A stretch of DNA of 64,000 nt from Fermentibacter sp963718745 [NCBI: Candidatus Fermentibacterota bacterium]. GTDB lineage: Bacteria > Fermentibacterota > Fermentibacteria > Fermentibacterales. Position 1 is the first letter of the stretch; the number at the start of each line of letters is the position of its first letter. This document shows positions 50,774-59,533 of this stretch, piece by piece. Below the pieces are notes generated by a model. It was not told where the DNA came from. It saw only the letters and a list, made by a program, of their open reading frames with translations, and made no database searches. A program made the position numbers and the translations under genes. The stretch covers positions 1,240,001 through 1,304,000 of the forward strand of contig OY970370.1 in NCBI GenBank assembly GCA_963718745.1, read 5' to 3'.

Positions 50774-53041
50774 CTACCGCAGCAGGGTCAGCCTCACGGT
50801 TTCGCCACCCTGAACCGACTCCATCCTGATCAGGTAGACCCCGTTGCCGAGAGGGTGACCGTCTTCCGACTCGGCACTCCACTGGAGAGACTGCATCCCG
50901 GCTGATCCCGGTTCGGATGAGAACCTCGAGACGACTCTGCCGGCCAGGTCGAAGACCGTGAAAACCACCGGGTCGGTAGATCCAGCATCGAAGATGATCG
51001 AGCAGCTTCCAGTAACCGGGTTGGGCGATACCGACAGCCTTCGCATGCCCTGAGAAGGAGCACCGCCGCCGATGCCTTCCTCCACCAGATCGAGACGATA
51101 GGCCCCGCAGCCCGTCGAGGCGAACAGGTACTGGCCCGGGAAGAGGGCGAGTGCGTCCAGGAGGCTCCAGGTCAACATGCCCTCGTTCCAGATCGTCCAT
51201 GTCAGTCCGGCATCCTGGCTGAAGCAGACCCCCTGGAGAGGCATGTCCTTCTGATAGTACCACGCAGTCTGGGGCAGAGCGGGATCGAAGAGGACCGTTG
51301 TCGGGTAGTAGCAGTCCACGACCTTGGTCCAGCTCTCGCCGAAGTCCGCGCTCCTGAAGAGGCCGTCGTTCCCGGCCACGAGAAGGAGCTCCGGATCTTC
51401 GGGGCTCACGGCAATGTCTAAGATGTCCGTCTGCACAGAGGTCTGGACTTCCTGCAGGCTGGCTCCGCCGTCTGTGCTCCGGAGCATGATGACGCCCTGC
51501 ATATTGTAATACTCGCCTGCGACATAGAAGGTGTCCGGATGCACGGGATCGAAGGCGATGGCAGTTGCTCTCGAATCCGAGTCGCCGTAGTCGTCGAACG
51601 CCCATGAGAGGCCGCCGTCATCGGATGCACCGATCATCATCCGTTGCCCGCCCGGGACAGGGATACTTCCGCAGGCCAGGAAGAAGCCCTCCTGCGACGG
51701 ATGTGCTACAACATCACCGCCCCAGTCCATGCTCGAGTCAGCAACAGACCAGGACCATCCACCGTCACCGCTCCTGAAGATGCACCCATTGTAGTCGGTG
51801 GCGACCACTTCGTCGGGATCGGCAGTGCTGGCGGCCATTGATGCGGTGTAGGTATTCATCCCTGAAGGGGTGATGCGCTGGGACCATGTCGAGCCCATGT
51901 CGTCGGATGCGGAGAACACGCCGTCGAGGAACGCGTAGAGCCTCTGGGACGAACCCGCACAGGCGGTCATGCACTCCGTCCTGACCAGCATCATCCCGTC
52001 GTTGTCCAGGAGCCATGTGTCACCGCCGTCGGTGCTGTACCTGAATCCTTCCGCAGTGCAGGCGAAGACTCGTCCCGCCTCGGTCCTGGAGGGGCAGACA
52101 GCTCTCACGACGTCGCCCGGACTGCCGACCGTCTCCCTGGTCCATGTGGCTCCCGCATTGCTGCTCCGGAGCACTGCGCCGTCCCCGCCGGCGAAGACCA
52201 GGTCGGCGTCCGTCTGGGAGAACTCGATGTCCCTCAGCCAGTCCTCGCCGCTGACGACGGTCCAGGTATGTGCTCCGTCCGTGCTCCTGTAGAGGTTGTG
52301 TCGGGTGCTGAACAGGACTATGAGCGGATTCTCGGGACTGACGGCAACCGCCAGCCCGATGCTGTCGGAGAGGGCGGCGGCGGGAGTCTGCACGATCCAG
52401 CTGCCCCCTCCGTCGGTTGAACCGAGCAACAGGGGTTTGACCGGCCCGTTCATCATGCCTGCAACGAAGATGCGGGACGGGTCGCTGGTGCAGACCGAGA
52501 TCCTGAATGCTGCGGAGGAAGTGGTTATCATGTCGTCGCCACTCCAGCCGAGACCGGAGTCATCAGAATCCCAGAACCAGGCACGGGTGCTTCCTCCGCT
52601 GGTGCTCTGCGCACTGCCCACTGCCCAGGCGTGGCCCGTGCCGCCGGGTGCGGTGCACATGTCATTCACCGATTCATAGAGACCGGGTATGTTCACCCAC
52701 GACCAGGTCAGCCCCATGTCCGTCGACCTTGCGATCTGATTCTGGTTGTACTGCGTATAGAGCAGTACTCCGTCGGGAGTCATGGCGATCAGACCGGGGT
52801 GGCTCTGGAGTGAATAGGCAGGCGAGGCGAGGAGGATCCAGTCGCCTCCGAGGTTCTCGGAAGATAGCACGAAGTTGCCTGCCGACTCCGGACCACCCAC
52901 CGAGTAGAGGGTTCCGGGATCACCGTACGACTGTACTATCGACATGAGGCCGTAACCGGAGCCCTCGGGACCTATCGCCTCCCATGCCGGGAAGGATAAG
53001 GCCGATCCGGCCACGAGCAGGACGAGCGGCAGACTGCGCAT
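50774..53041 (-). CDS. secreted BNR/sortilin-like repeat protein with sorting domain
   Basis: 755 residues from ATG 53041 (GAGGAGGGATC upstream). Signal peptide SLPLVLLVAGSALS. At least eight repeats of S-x-D-x-G-x-T-W type (BNR/Asp-box): STDMGLTWSWV, STDGGGSWIVQT, STDGAHTWTVVSG, SSNAGATWTRET, STDGGDTWLLD, SASDDMGSTWSQRI, SGDGGWSWSVAD and SADFGESWTKV. These build a large beta-propeller of the kind in sialidases and sortilin-like proteins, but no catalytic set is evident. It ends with a sorting domain (FTVFDLAGRVVSRFS, LGNGVYLIRM). Confidence 0.88.
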   Translation of the reverse strand: MRSLPLVLLVAGSALSFPAWEAIGPEGSGYGLMSIVQSYGDPGTLYSVGGPESAGNFVLSSENLGGDWILLASPAYSLQSHPGLIAMTPDGVLLYTQYNQNQIARSTDMGLTWSWVNIPGLYESVNDMCTAPGGTGHAWAVGSAQSTSGGSTRAWFWDSDDSGLGWSGDDMITTSSAAFRISVCTSDPSRIFVAGMMNGPVKPLLLGSTDGGGSWIVQTPAAALSDSIGLAVAVSPENPLIVLFSTRHNLYRSTDGAHTWTVVSGEDWLRDIEFSQTDADLVFAGGDGAVLRSSNAGATWTRETVGSPGDVVRAVCPSRTEAGRVFACTAEGFRYSTDGGDTWLLDNDGMMLVRTECMTACAGSSQRLYAFLDGVFSASDDMGSTWSQRITPSGMNTYTASMAASTADPDEVVATDYNGCIFRSGDGGWSWSVADSSMDWGGDVVAHPSQEGFFLACGSIPVPGGQRMMIGASDDGGLSWAFDDYGDSDSRATAIAFDPVHPDTFYVAGEYYNMQGVIMLRSTDGGASLQEVQTSVQTDILDIAVSPEDPELLLVAGNDGLFRSADFGESWTKVVDCYYPTTVLFDPALPQTAWYYQKDMPLQGVCFSQDAGLTWTIWNEGMLTWSLLDALALFPGQYLFASTGCGAYRLDLVEEGIGGGAPSQGMRRLSVSPNPVTGSCSIIFDAGSTDPVVFTVFDLAGRVVSRFSSEPGSAGMQSLQWSAESEDGHPLGNGVYLIRMESVQGGETVRLTLLR

Positions 53042-53111
53042 GATCCCTCCTCTGTAATCAAATCCACTATTCGATAAGCAATGACGCCACCTGTGGCAAG
53101 CATCCGGGATC

Positions 53112-53180
53112 GGTGTCAGGCCGCTGACAAGAGGGTCGTGCCATCCATCCTGCATGATTCTCTGAAAGCAGCCTGACCAC
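53112..53180. repeat. inverted-repeat element, copy 8 (about 69 bp, diverged)
   Basis: Left arm GGTGTCAGGCCGCTGACA; right arm AAGCAGCCTGACC. It lies between the divergent BNR and nitroreductase genes. Confidence 0.65.
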
Positions 53181-53285
53181 CCTTCCCACTTCCGGGCGGA
53201 GCCGGCAGCACCGATATCCCGGATGACCGGGGCGGCTCGGCCGTGATCTGAATCGCATTTTCACCGATATCGCGGAGGTGTGTCC

Positions 53286-54176
53286 GTGGCAGAAGACAGG
53301 ATCAGCGTTCTGCTCGACCGCTCGAGCCTCAGGCAGTTCGCGGACAGGCCGGTGGAGCAGGCGGTCCTCGACTCGATCCTGGATGCGGGGGTCCACGCCG
53401 CCTCCGGCGGCAACCTGCAGCCCTGGAGCGCGATACTGGTACGGGACGGCGGGACCCGCGAAAAACTCGCCGGGATGTGCGGGCAGGAGTTCATGGCGGC
53501 GGCGCCGGTGCATCTGCTGTTCTGCATCGATCTGCACCGCAACGAGGTGATAGCGCGGGCGGGCCAGGCGCCCTGCACCGCGCGCCATGCCATGCGACAC
53601 TTCTGGATCTCGTTCCAGGATGTCGTCATAGCTGCACAGAGCATGAGCACCGCAGCGGACATGCTCGGTCTGGGCTCGGTCTACATCGGGACCATCATGG
53701 AGTTCCCCGACGAGGTGCGGGGGATGTTCGCCCTCCCGGAGGGGGTGTATCCTGTGGTTCTCGTGTGCATGGGGTATCCCCCGGATGGCGCGGAGCGGGG
53801 ATCAACCAGGAAGCTGCCCCGGCACTGGCTGGTCCACGAGGAGAAGTATGCCGAGCCCGATCCCCCGGCGCTCTGGGCCGACTATCTGGTACGCGAGGAG
53901 AACAGGCTGACCCCGATCAACGAGAGGACGGAGGCGGCGTTCAGGACCGCATGCACCGTCTCGGTCGACGAGGCTTTCGCAGAGAGTTGCATGGAGCGGG
54001 CGAGGGAGCAGGGAGGGTTCAATCCGATCCAGCGCCGTTTCGGCCTGCACTACAGGGCCGACGGGATGCCGTGCGACAACCTGGACTTCCTCAGGGCCAT
54101 GCGGGATGCGGGTCTCTACTTCTTCGAGCGCTGGGAGCGCGAGGAGAAGGCGGCAGCGGCGGGCGGCGGCGATTGA
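53286..54176 (+). CDS. nitroreductase-family flavoprotein
   Basis: 296 residues from GTG 53286 (GGAGGT seven bases upstream; the in-frame GTG at 53280 would be too close). RSSLRQFADRPVEQAVLDSILDAGVHAASGGNLQPWSAILV is the FMN-binding start of nitroreductases, and GLGSVYIGTIMEFPDEVRGMFALPEGVYPVVLVCMGYP the usual later motif. About 100 residues follow the standard domain (EEKYAEPDPPALWADYLV, then NPIQRRFGLHYRADGMPCDNLDFLRAMRDAGLYFFERWE), an extension of unknown role. FMN- and NAD(P)H-dependent reduction is expected; the substrate is unknown. Confidence 0.85.
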   Translation: MAEDRISVLLDRSSLRQFADRPVEQAVLDSILDAGVHAASGGNLQPWSAILVRDGGTREKLAGMCGQEFMAAAPVHLLFCIDLHRNEVIARAGQAPCTARHAMRHFWISFQDVVIAAQSMSTAADMLGLGSVYIGTIMEFPDEVRGMFALPEGVYPVVLVCMGYPPDGAERGSTRKLPRHWLVHEEKYAEPDPPALWADYLVREENRLTPINERTEAAFRTACTVSVDEAFAESCMERAREQGGFNPIQRRFGLHYRADGMPCDNLDFLRAMRDAGLYFFERWEREEKAAAAGGGD

Positions 54177-54209
54177 CCATGCCAGGGGCGGGTCGCCTGA
54201 CACTCCGGA

Positions 54210-54767
54210 TCAGGGGGCGGAGTCCGAACCGCCCAGGGTGGAGACGAGCCCGGTCATCTCTACGATCTCCTCCTGCTGGGCTGTGATGATGCCGGCCGCA
54301 AGAACCCGCAGCTCCTCGTGCTCCGCACTCTCCAGGGCGGCCTGAGCCATGGGGATGGCACCCTGGTGATGCGAGATCATCGCCTGCAGGAACCGTACGT
54401 CCCAGGATACGCCGTCTGAAGCTGCGACCTCCATGGAACCCATGCTCATACCCATCCCGCCGGTCGCCCCGAGACCGGGATACCACCGCTCACGCCAGGC
54501 GGCCATGCTGTCGATCTCGATCGACTGGCCCGCGATTATACCTTCGGCCAGCGCGACGATCTCGGGCTGCACGGTCGAATCGAGCGCCTCCCCGGCCATG
54601 GCGACCGCTCCCAGGTGATGATCCGTCATCGCATCGATGAATCTCGCATCGAAGGGCGCCGGCTGCTCATCGGGGACCTGGACCGCAGGCTGTCCCGGGT
54701 CTTCGCGGCCACCGCAGGACATGGCGAGGATGCAGATGAAGAATGACGGGAGAAGAATCTTCTTCAT
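54210..54767 (-). CDS. DUF305 lipoprotein
   Basis: 185 residues. Signal peptide LLPSFFICILAMSC with a lipobox-like end (C18). The mature part contains two DUF305 repeats, each with the diagnostic His pair: FIDAMTDHHLGAVAMAGEAL and FLQAMISHHQGAIPMAQAAL, each followed by a helix with Q-x-x-E-I-x-x-M. DUF305 proteins are ferritin-like helical bundles that bind metals such as copper. A Met-rich stretch (GGMGMSMGSM) would fit copper binding. It faces the nitroreductase gene convergently. Confidence 0.88.
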   Translation of the reverse strand: MKKILLPSFFICILAMSCGGREDPGQPAVQVPDEQPAPFDARFIDAMTDHHLGAVAMAGEALDSTVQPEIVALAEGIIAGQSIEIDSMAAWRERWYPGLGATGGMGMSMGSMEVAASDGVSWDVRFLQAMISHHQGAIPMAQAALESAEHEELRVLAAGIITAQQEEIVEMTGLVSTLGGSDSAP

Positions 54768-54888
54768 GAGAACGCCTCCTTGGGTCTGGCGTACATTCAG
54801 CGGGCTTCATGGACCGTGTTTCGCCCGATATCGATCCGGAGCCTGTCGAATCGCCGCGTGATGGCCTTCTGCGGCTGGCCGGCGGCAA

Positions 54889-55584
54889 TCAGCGGCCGGA
54901 GTAGTACCTGATGGCCTTCCTGCCGACGGCCTGGGTCGCGAACCAGTCGAATGCGAAACCGATGGGGGCTCCGATCAGCGGGGTCGCCCTGTCGAACCTC
55001 GTGAGGGACTTCCGCCCGACCCTCGAGGCGACCTTGCGTCCAAGCCCCCCCCAGATCTTGACCATGATCTCCTGGGAGACCTCCTTCTGGACGGCCTTCC
55101 GCGTCATCGCCCTGGTGACCTCGATACCGACGCGCTTGAGGGCCTCCTTGGCGGAGTCGCCGGCCAGGACTATCAGGACGTCGGTCTTGAGATCCGCCGG
55201 ATCGGCTTCCGTCCGGAACGCCTGGGCGACAGCCAGGATCATCGTTATCTGGATCCTCCAGGACGCGAAGAGATCTGCGGGAACCGCGATGGGAAGGGTC
55301 ATGAACCCGCCCATCCCCGTGACTGCGCCGACCAGACCGTTCTTGAAGGCCTTCCTCCTCACGATCTTCCTGGCCAGTTCGAGGTCGGTGACGCCGGGAT
55401 ATCGTGCCCTGATCCTCTCCACGTAGGGAGCGATCTTCGGATGCGCCGATATCACCATCCGGTCGATCATCCTCTCGAGCGCACCGGCCTTCTCCGCAAC
55501 TCCAGGATTTACGGGGGGTGCTTCTCCAGCCACGGGCAGGGCCGGGACGGCGGGTGCGTCCGAAACGGGCAGGTTGTCGTTCAT
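54889..55584 (-). CDS. EcsC-family protein
   Basis: 231 residues. KNGLVGAVTGMGGFMTLPIAVPADLFASWRIQITMILAVAQAF is the core of the EcsC family, named after a protein beside a Bacillus ABC transporter. A Pro/Ala-rich N-terminus precedes it, and the end (DRATPLIGAPIGFAFDWFATQAVGRKAIRYY) is also typical. The two Gly-rich hydrophobic stretches suggest membrane association. Function is unknown. Inverted-repeat element copy 9 lies 27 bases upstream of the start. Confidence 0.82.
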   Translation of the reverse strand: MNDNLPVSDAPAVPALPVAGEAPPVNPGVAEKAGALERMIDRMVISAHPKIAPYVERIRARYPGVTDLELARKIVRRKAFKNGLVGAVTGMGGFMTLPIAVPADLFASWRIQITMILAVAQAFRTEADPADLKTDVLIVLAGDSAKEALKRVGIEVTRAMTRKAVQKEVSQEIMVKIWGGLGRKVASRVGRKSLTRFDRATPLIGAPIGFAFDWFATQAVGRKAIRYYSGR

Positions 55585-55610
55585 GAATAAACTACCGGAT
55601 TTCTGTAGAT

Positions 55611-55679
55611 GGGGTCAGACTACTTTCAAGAGGAAAGCCTCTCCATGAGGACATAATCCGCTGTAAGTAGCCTGACCCC
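55611..55679. repeat. inverted-repeat element, copy 9 (69 bp)
   Basis: Left arm GGGGTCAGACTACTTTCA; right arm GTAAGTAGCCTGACCCC. It occupies the gap between the EcsC gene and the C25 peptidase gene. Confidence 0.87.
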
Positions 55680-55687
55680 GAATTCAA

Positions 55688-58072
55688 CTATCTGACTATG
55701 ACGGCCTGCGCGGAGGCGCCTGCACCGCCCGACGACACCCTGAGCCTGTAGATGCCCGAAGGGAGCGGAGTGCCGTCATCCGCCGAGAGGTTCCACTGGA
55801 TCTCGTGATCGCCGGCTGAGAGCTCGCCCTCGAACACCCTCGAAACCATCCTGCCCGCCAGGTCGAAGGCCTCGACCGCAACCTTACCCGCCGAAGGGGT
55901 GCTGAATGTGACGGACAGTGAAACCGACGCGGGGCAGGGGACGACTGGATGCACGGTGAGGGTTCCGGATGGGGTCCCGCCCCCGCCGACCCCGAGTTCG
56001 GTGACCGTGATGATGCCCTGGAGCGGGTTGCAGTTGTGTGCAGTCACCGTTACGGTGATGTCGCCCGTCGATTCGGGGCCGGCATAGAGGGTCACCTGAC
56101 CGGAAGCATCAGTGAGCCCGACCTCGTAGATGTCGCCGGTCTGCCAGTCGCCCTTCTGGAGGCAGACCCTCGCGTCCGCGACCGGCGCACCGCCGGCTGT
56201 CACCGTGACGGTGACCTGGGTGTTCCCGGAGATGGATGCGGGATGATCGATGGACAGGTCCCGCGCCGTCTCGGTCCACATCGGGATCTCGGGATCTCCG
56301 AACAGGTTGTACTCCTTGATGCACCAGTCCAGGATGGCGACATCGAAGCTGTCGGCATGGGCCTCCGGCGGCGCGAAGTGGTCCATGCTCACGAGATGGG
56401 CCTGCCCGAGAGGGATCACGCCTGCGACGAGGTGCTCGTAGTAGAACCGCTCGCAGATGCGCTCGCTGGGCCCGTAGCCGGGCTCGCCGTAATGTCCCCA
56501 TCCGTATCTCGAGTTGAAGGCGCCGAAGCCGCCGCCGCCGGGACTCGCCAGCCATGCGTCCCCGCAGCACTCGTACTCGTCGAGTTGTCCGATCTCGCAT
56601 GCGATGGAGTTCCAGATGGCCGGCAGGCCGCCTGAGGAGATGTTGGTCTGGGCCATGATGTCATCGGTCGTGTAGAGGCTGCCGTAGGACGTGTACATCA
56701 TGGTCGGGCCGCCGTGGCTCGAGTGGAATACGTGATGCGGCCCGGTGTCTATCATCTCGAAGGTGATATCCCGGGAGTTGCCGGTCTCCTCGTAGCACTT
56801 GGTCTCCTCCCAGCCTGAAGCCGGCAGGTAGCCCGAGATGATCTCCGCGCCCGCGGCACCGGAGTAGCCTTCCCAGAGGATTCCCGTGGAGTAGCCTATG
56901 CGCATCTCCCTGGAGGCGGCCTCGATGCTGTTCTGAACGGACGGCGCGGCTTCGTACAGCAGGACCTTGTCCAGGAATATCTCAGCTTCTTCAACAGTGC
57001 TGACGCTCGCCCTGCCCACCCACATGTCCGGATGATAGTCGACCCGGTCGTCGGGTCCGCCCCAGACACGGTCGGAGTTCAGGTCCCACAGATCGGTATC
57101 GACATCGTTGATGTCTGCGAAATAGAGGTCGCTGGGTGCGTAGTCCTGCTCATAGCCGTCGCTCATGTAGACGTCGCGGGCTTCGACCATGTCGTCGTCC
57201 CCGAAGATCAGGACCCAGTCCGTCCCCTCGTCGCGGCAGAGTGCGAGGAAGTGCCTGATCTTCTGCTGCAGGTCGAATCCCGGGAACGAACTCTCGATCC
57301 ACGTGGTCGTGAATACCCTGGCGGGAACACCCTTGGCCGTCTTCCAGTCGGCGAGTTCCTGTGCAGTCTCGGTGAAATCCGGGTGGGTGATGATGATATA
57401 CTGCCCGAATTTGAGGTCGCGCTCCGCCAGGAGTGAGGCTCCCGAACGAGAGACATCCCCGGGGTTCACGACCATGCTCCGCGCGAGCTCCATCGCGTCC
57501 CGCTCGCTCGATGCAGCACGGCGGGAGATCAGCATCGAAGCCGGGTCCGGCCCGTACTCGATTTCGACAGTCAGGTTCTGCAGGATCTCGAGCTCCATAC
57601 GGACGGGATTCCACCTGACGGGATAGACCATGGCCCATGCCATCGGTATGCCCCAGACCACACCCGAGCTGGAGAGCTCGCACGTCACGGACGGGAAGGC
57701 CTCGTCCCTGGAGTAGATGCGCTGGTCAGGGGTGGACGGCACAACCTGGTCCGCAAGCGACAGCGGGAAGCAGGGACCCGCCGGGGCGATGCGATACCTT
57801 CCGGGAACGGCTGCGAAGACTGCGTCCACGACTTCGAGCGAGGTCGCACGGCAGCCGGTGGGAAGAGCCACCCGCACGGGGAGTGTAGGCAGCCTGGGCT
57901 GCCCGTCGACCTCGACGAGCGACATCCCGGGAAGCTGCGGATGCGTGTAGACCCCGTCGGAAGACAGCGTCACGGAGGATGGATCGAATGGTATCGTGAT
58001 CTCCATCGTATCGGCTGAGACCGATGCTGCGAACAGCGTCAGCGCCATAACGGACAGCAGGGAATACCTCAC
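55688..58072 (-). CDS. secreted C25 (gingipain-type) cysteine peptidase with sorting domain
   Basis: 794 residues from GTG 58072. Signal peptide LLSVMALTLFAASVSA, then a gingipain propeptide-like region of about 200 residues (QPRLPTLPVRVALPTG, VYPVRWNPVRMELEILQNLTVEIEY). The C25 domain has YIIITHPDFTETAQELADWKTAKGVPARVFTT, LIFGDDDMVEAR and the catalytic dyad candidates His in VFHSSHGG (near 450) and Cys in NSIACEIGQ (near 491). Immunoglobulin-like domains (VTVTVTAGGAPVADARVCL) precede the sorting domain (VEAFDLAGRMVSRVFEG, LPSGIYRLRV). Specificity cannot be inferred. Confidence 0.9.
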   Translation of the reverse strand: MRYSLLSVMALTLFAASVSADTMEITIPFDPSSVTLSSDGVYTHPQLPGMSLVEVDGQPRLPTLPVRVALPTGCRATSLEVVDAVFAAVPGRYRIAPAGPCFPLSLADQVVPSTPDQRIYSRDEAFPSVTCELSSSGVVWGIPMAWAMVYPVRWNPVRMELEILQNLTVEIEYGPDPASMLISRRAASSERDAMELARSMVVNPGDVSRSGASLLAERDLKFGQYIIITHPDFTETAQELADWKTAKGVPARVFTTTWIESSFPGFDLQQKIRHFLALCRDEGTDWVLIFGDDDMVEARDVYMSDGYEQDYAPSDLYFADINDVDTDLWDLNSDRVWGGPDDRVDYHPDMWVGRASVSTVEEAEIFLDKVLLYEAAPSVQNSIEAASREMRIGYSTGILWEGYSGAAGAEIISGYLPASGWEETKCYEETGNSRDITFEMIDTGPHHVFHSSHGGPTMMYTSYGSLYTTDDIMAQTNISSGGLPAIWNSIACEIGQLDEYECCGDAWLASPGGGGFGAFNSRYGWGHYGEPGYGPSERICERFYYEHLVAGVIPLGQAHLVSMDHFAPPEAHADSFDVAILDWCIKEYNLFGDPEIPMWTETARDLSIDHPASISGNTQVTVTVTAGGAPVADARVCLQKGDWQTGDIYEVGLTDASGQVTLYAGPESTGDITVTVTAHNCNPLQGIITVTELGVGGGGTPSGTLTVHPVVPCPASVSLSVTFSTPSAGKVAVEAFDLAGRMVSRVFEGELSAGDHEIQWNLSADDGTPLPSGIYRLRVSSGGAGASAQAVIVR

Positions 58073-58182
58073 TTCGACCCCTCTCGCGCCCGTCCCCTGA
58101 CGGACGGCTACCTTCTCACTTCTGTGCGGGAAGAACCAGATGCAATGATACTGCACGAACCGGGCCGCCACCACGTAGAATC

Positions 58183-58252
58183 GGGTTCAGACTACCTACC
58201 GGACAACATCAATCCAATCCGCTACAGTCCATGTATTTGCCTGAGTTGCCCC
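58183..58252. repeat. inverted-repeat element, copy 10 (degenerate)
   Basis: Left arm GGGTTCAGACTACCTACC is clear; the right arm (TGCCTGAGTTGCCCC) is diverged. The length (70 bp) matches the other copies. It lies upstream of the Fic gene. Confidence 0.55.
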
Positions 58253-58277
58253 GGCGGCATGCATGTCCGTCGATGCC

Positions 58278-58315
58278 GTTTGTCGGTCAGTATCGAATAC
58301 TTGCTGCCGATAAAC
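58278..58315 (+). promoter_or_regulatory. inverted repeats upstream of the Fic gene
   Basis: GTTTGTCGG (58278) and CCGATAAAC (58307) form a spaced inverted repeat with one mismatch, enclosing the palindrome GTATCGAATAC (58290-58300). They lie 23-60 bases before the ATG. A possible operator for the winged-helix domain of the Fic protein. Confidence 0.35.
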
Positions 58316-58337
58316 TATTTACTCTATCTTTTGTATC

Positions 58338-59450
58338 ATGTATTTGCGACCGAGATTCACGCCGGTTGCCCTGCCCGTCGAAAGCCTCGACTGGAAGACG
58401 ATTTCCGCGCCTCTCGGCCGGGCCAGCCGGGCACTCTCCCGCCTGGACGTCTTCGTCTCGACGCTCCCGAACCCCGGGCACCTGATGGATCCCCTCTATC
58501 TTTCAGAAGCAGTGATCTCTTCGAGGATCGAAGGCAGCATGTCCACGCTCGAGTCCGCACTGCGCCACCAGGCTCTGGGTAGAAGGATCGCGAACGACGA
58601 CGACAACGAGGCTCTCAGCTACCGCAGGGCGCTTGCCTCCGCGCTCATCGCACTCGAGAACGGGCCGTTGTCGCTCGAGATCATCAGGGACATCCACCAC
58701 ATCCTGCTCTCGGAGAGCGGGAAGGGCCGGCACGCGAGCCCCGGCATGATCAGGACGCGGCCTGTCTGGATCGGACGGCCCGGGTCGGGAATGGAGGAGG
58801 CATCGTTCGTTCCACCCGAGCCCGGAGACATCCTGCCCCTCCTCGAGTCCCTGATAACCTGGGTGAACGGCTCTGCCGACGATCCACTGGTGAATGCCGC
58901 CGTCTTCCACGGGCAGTTCGAGCTGATACACCCCTTCGTCGATGGGAACGGACGAGTCGGGCGCCTCCTCCTTCCACTGCTCCTCGTCAAATCGGGAGCA
59001 ACGGCCGCCCCGCTGCCAGCCATCAGCAGCCACCTCGAAGCCAACCGCGCAGAATACTACACGAGGCTGCAGGGGCTTTCACGCGGAGCGGACTGGACCG
59101 GCTGGGTCCTGTTCCTGCTGGAGGCGCTCGAAAGACAGTCCGACGCCGACGGGGAAAAGGCCGCCGACATCCTCGATCTGCGTGAGAGGCTCACGGTCCG
59201 GATTTCGCAGAATCATGGAGGGATGAGCCCTGCAGCGGTGCTGGACGCGGCCTTCGCAAGCCCCGTGTTCACCGTGCCTGACCTGGCAGTTTCGGCCGGG
59301 ATTTCCGAACGTACTGCACGGAGGACGGTTTCGATGCTGGTCGGTGAAAGCGTCTTCAGCGAACTGAGTCCAGGCGCCGGACGGCGGCCGGGGCTCTATT
59401 CCTTCGACGAGCTGATAGCCATCCTCTCGAAACGCCACCCAGCAGCCTGA
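58338..59450 (+). CDS. Fic-domain AMP-transferase, class II, with C-terminal winged helix
   Basis: 370 residues. The N-terminal Fic_N region carries the inhibitory motif S61-x3-E65-G66 (SSRIEGS), which places it in class II of self-inhibited Fic proteins. The catalytic motif is HPFVDGNGRVGR near residue 198, complete with His and the anion-binding residues. The C-terminal 80 residues look like a winged helix (VFTVPDLAVSAGISERTARRTVSMLVGE), common in this subgroup. It would transfer AMP from ATP to a Ser/Thr/Tyr of a target; the target is unknown. It is a solitary gene, and no antitoxin is needed because the inhibitory helix is built in. Confidence 0.92.
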   Translation: MYLRPRFTPVALPVESLDWKTISAPLGRASRALSRLDVFVSTLPNPGHLMDPLYLSEAVISSRIEGSMSTLESALRHQALGRRIANDDDNEALSYRRALASALIALENGPLSLEIIRDIHHILLSESGKGRHASPGMIRTRPVWIGRPGSGMEEASFVPPEPGDILPLLESLITWVNGSADDPLVNAAVFHGQFELIHPFVDGNGRVGRLLLPLLLVKSGATAAPLPAISSHLEANRAEYYTRLQGLSRGADWTGWVLFLLEALERQSDADGEKAADILDLRERLTVRISQNHGGMSPAAVLDAAFASPVFTVPDLAVSAGISERTARRTVSMLVGESVFSELSPGAGRRPGLYSFDELIAILSKRHPAA

Positions 59451-59533
59451 AGTTTTCCGCCATCCTTCGATACCGGACGCGGGGCATGCCCCGGTTGGAG
59501 TATAATCGGGGGACTCGAACCGGGAGGGATGGC

